Assembly: GCA_016869415.1 (NCBI GenBank)
Contig: VGEI01000061.1
Coordinates: forward strand, 1-12,903
Origin: Alphaproteobacteria bacterium
Lineage (GTDB): Bacteria; Pseudomonadota; Alphaproteobacteria; CACIAM-22H2
Direction of reading: 5' to 3'
DNA length: 12,903 nt
In this document: in pieces, positions 12,632 through 12,903 of the stretch
Layout: every line of letters starts with the position of its first letter
Numbering within the stretch: position 1 is the first letter of the stretch
Made by a program: the position numbers and the translations under genes
The notes under the pieces: model-generated
Seen by the model: only the letters and a program-made list of their open reading frames with translations
Database searches by the model: none
What the model was told of the DNA's origin: nothing

Positions 12632-12903
12632 ATGAGCCTTCTGCAGCATATCCTGGCGACATTCGTCCTGCTGGCGTTCTGTGCGCCCGCCGCGGCGCAA
12701 TGGCAGGCGGAAATCCTGGCGGCACCCGGCCTCGTGACCGCTATCGACACCTCCGGCACGGACATTCGCATCACCATCGGCGAGAGTTGGTATCGACTCC
12801 CACCGGATAGCCGGAGATTCGAGGCTGTCGCAGGATTCGAGCATCCTGCCCCATCCCCAGGCGCCCTTCCCGACGCCCGCGTTGCGATCAGCGCCGACAG
12901 AAC
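12632..12903 (+). CDS. Secreted protein of unknown function, N-terminal part (runs off window)
   Basis: The visible 90 codons begin MSLLQHILATFVLLAFC and continue through APAAAQWQ, a clear Sec signal peptide with predicted cleavage after the AAA, near residue 22. The mature start (QAEILAAPGLVTAIDTSG onward) shows alternating beta-strand-like segments but no motif I recognise. The frame stays open to the window edge. No strong ribosome binding site precedes the ATG; the signal peptide is the main reason for choosing this frame. It is transcribed away from the P460 gene, from the same short AT-rich region, so it may belong to the same regulated locus. Confidence 0.65.
   Translation, partial: MSLLQHILATFVLLAFCAPAAAQWQAEILAAPGLVTAIDTSGTDIRITIGESWYRLPPDSRRFEAVAGFEHPAPSPGALPDARVAISADR

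Noticed and set aside
1..12903. CRISPR arrays, tRNA or rRNA genes, prophage modules and defence systems
   Set aside because: No regularly spaced repeats, cloverleaf patterns or phage or defence gene families were seen; the only mobile DNA is the IS end at the left edge.

Overview
The window is high-GC DNA (roughly 65%) with alphaproteobacterial character. The best clue is a reductive dehalogenase of the non-respiratory, cytosolic class. With the chosen start, its putative active-site residues fall at Tyr426, Lys488 and Arg552, the numbering I recall for NpRdhA of the marine bacterium Nitratireductor pacificus (Phyllobacteriaceae). I infer Nitratireductor or a close relative. This rests on one gene and on memory.

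Layout. Bases 1-261 hold the broken-off left end of an IS3-family insertion sequence, with orfA running off the window on the minus strand. A minus-strand M20 N-carbamoyl/allantoate-type amidohydrolase follows (381-1619). It lies directly behind a strong intrinsic terminator (1647-1676) that closes an envelope operon made of an M23 peptidase and an overlapping bactofilin (2154-3446 and 1697-2173). A gene-free spacer of about 460 bp (3447-3907) divides this from the plus-strand genes for a carbamate kinase and a DUF2877/AllH protein (3908-5730). These converge on minus-strand FdrA (AllF) and DUF1116 (AllG) genes (5727-8656), and the converging stop codons overlap. Upstream on the minus strand lie a ComB-family phosphatase (8722-9408), the reductive dehalogenase (9530-11713), a 42-codon ORF with a strong ribosome binding site (11719-11847) and a cytochrome P460 lipoprotein (11868-12536). 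A divergent secreted protein starts at 12632 and runs off the right edge.

Function. AllF, AllG and AllH are the three components reported for oxamate carbamoyltransferase in E. coli. That enzyme phosphorolyses oxalurate to oxamate and carbamoyl phosphate, and the carbamate kinase then makes ATP from carbamoyl phosphate. The window therefore holds a complete end-of-pathway energy module for allantoin/oxalurate nitrogen, but its four genes are split into two convergent pairs. The amidohydrolase could feed an earlier or parallel carbamoyl-compound pathway. Allantoinase and ureidoglycolate dehydrogenase genes are not in the window.

The most unusual part is the minus-strand run from 12536 to 5727: P460 lipoprotein, small ORF, reductive dehalogenase, ComB-like phosphatase, AllG, AllF. 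The first three look like a translationally coupled unit. Whether the rest share its transcript cannot be decided from sequence alone.
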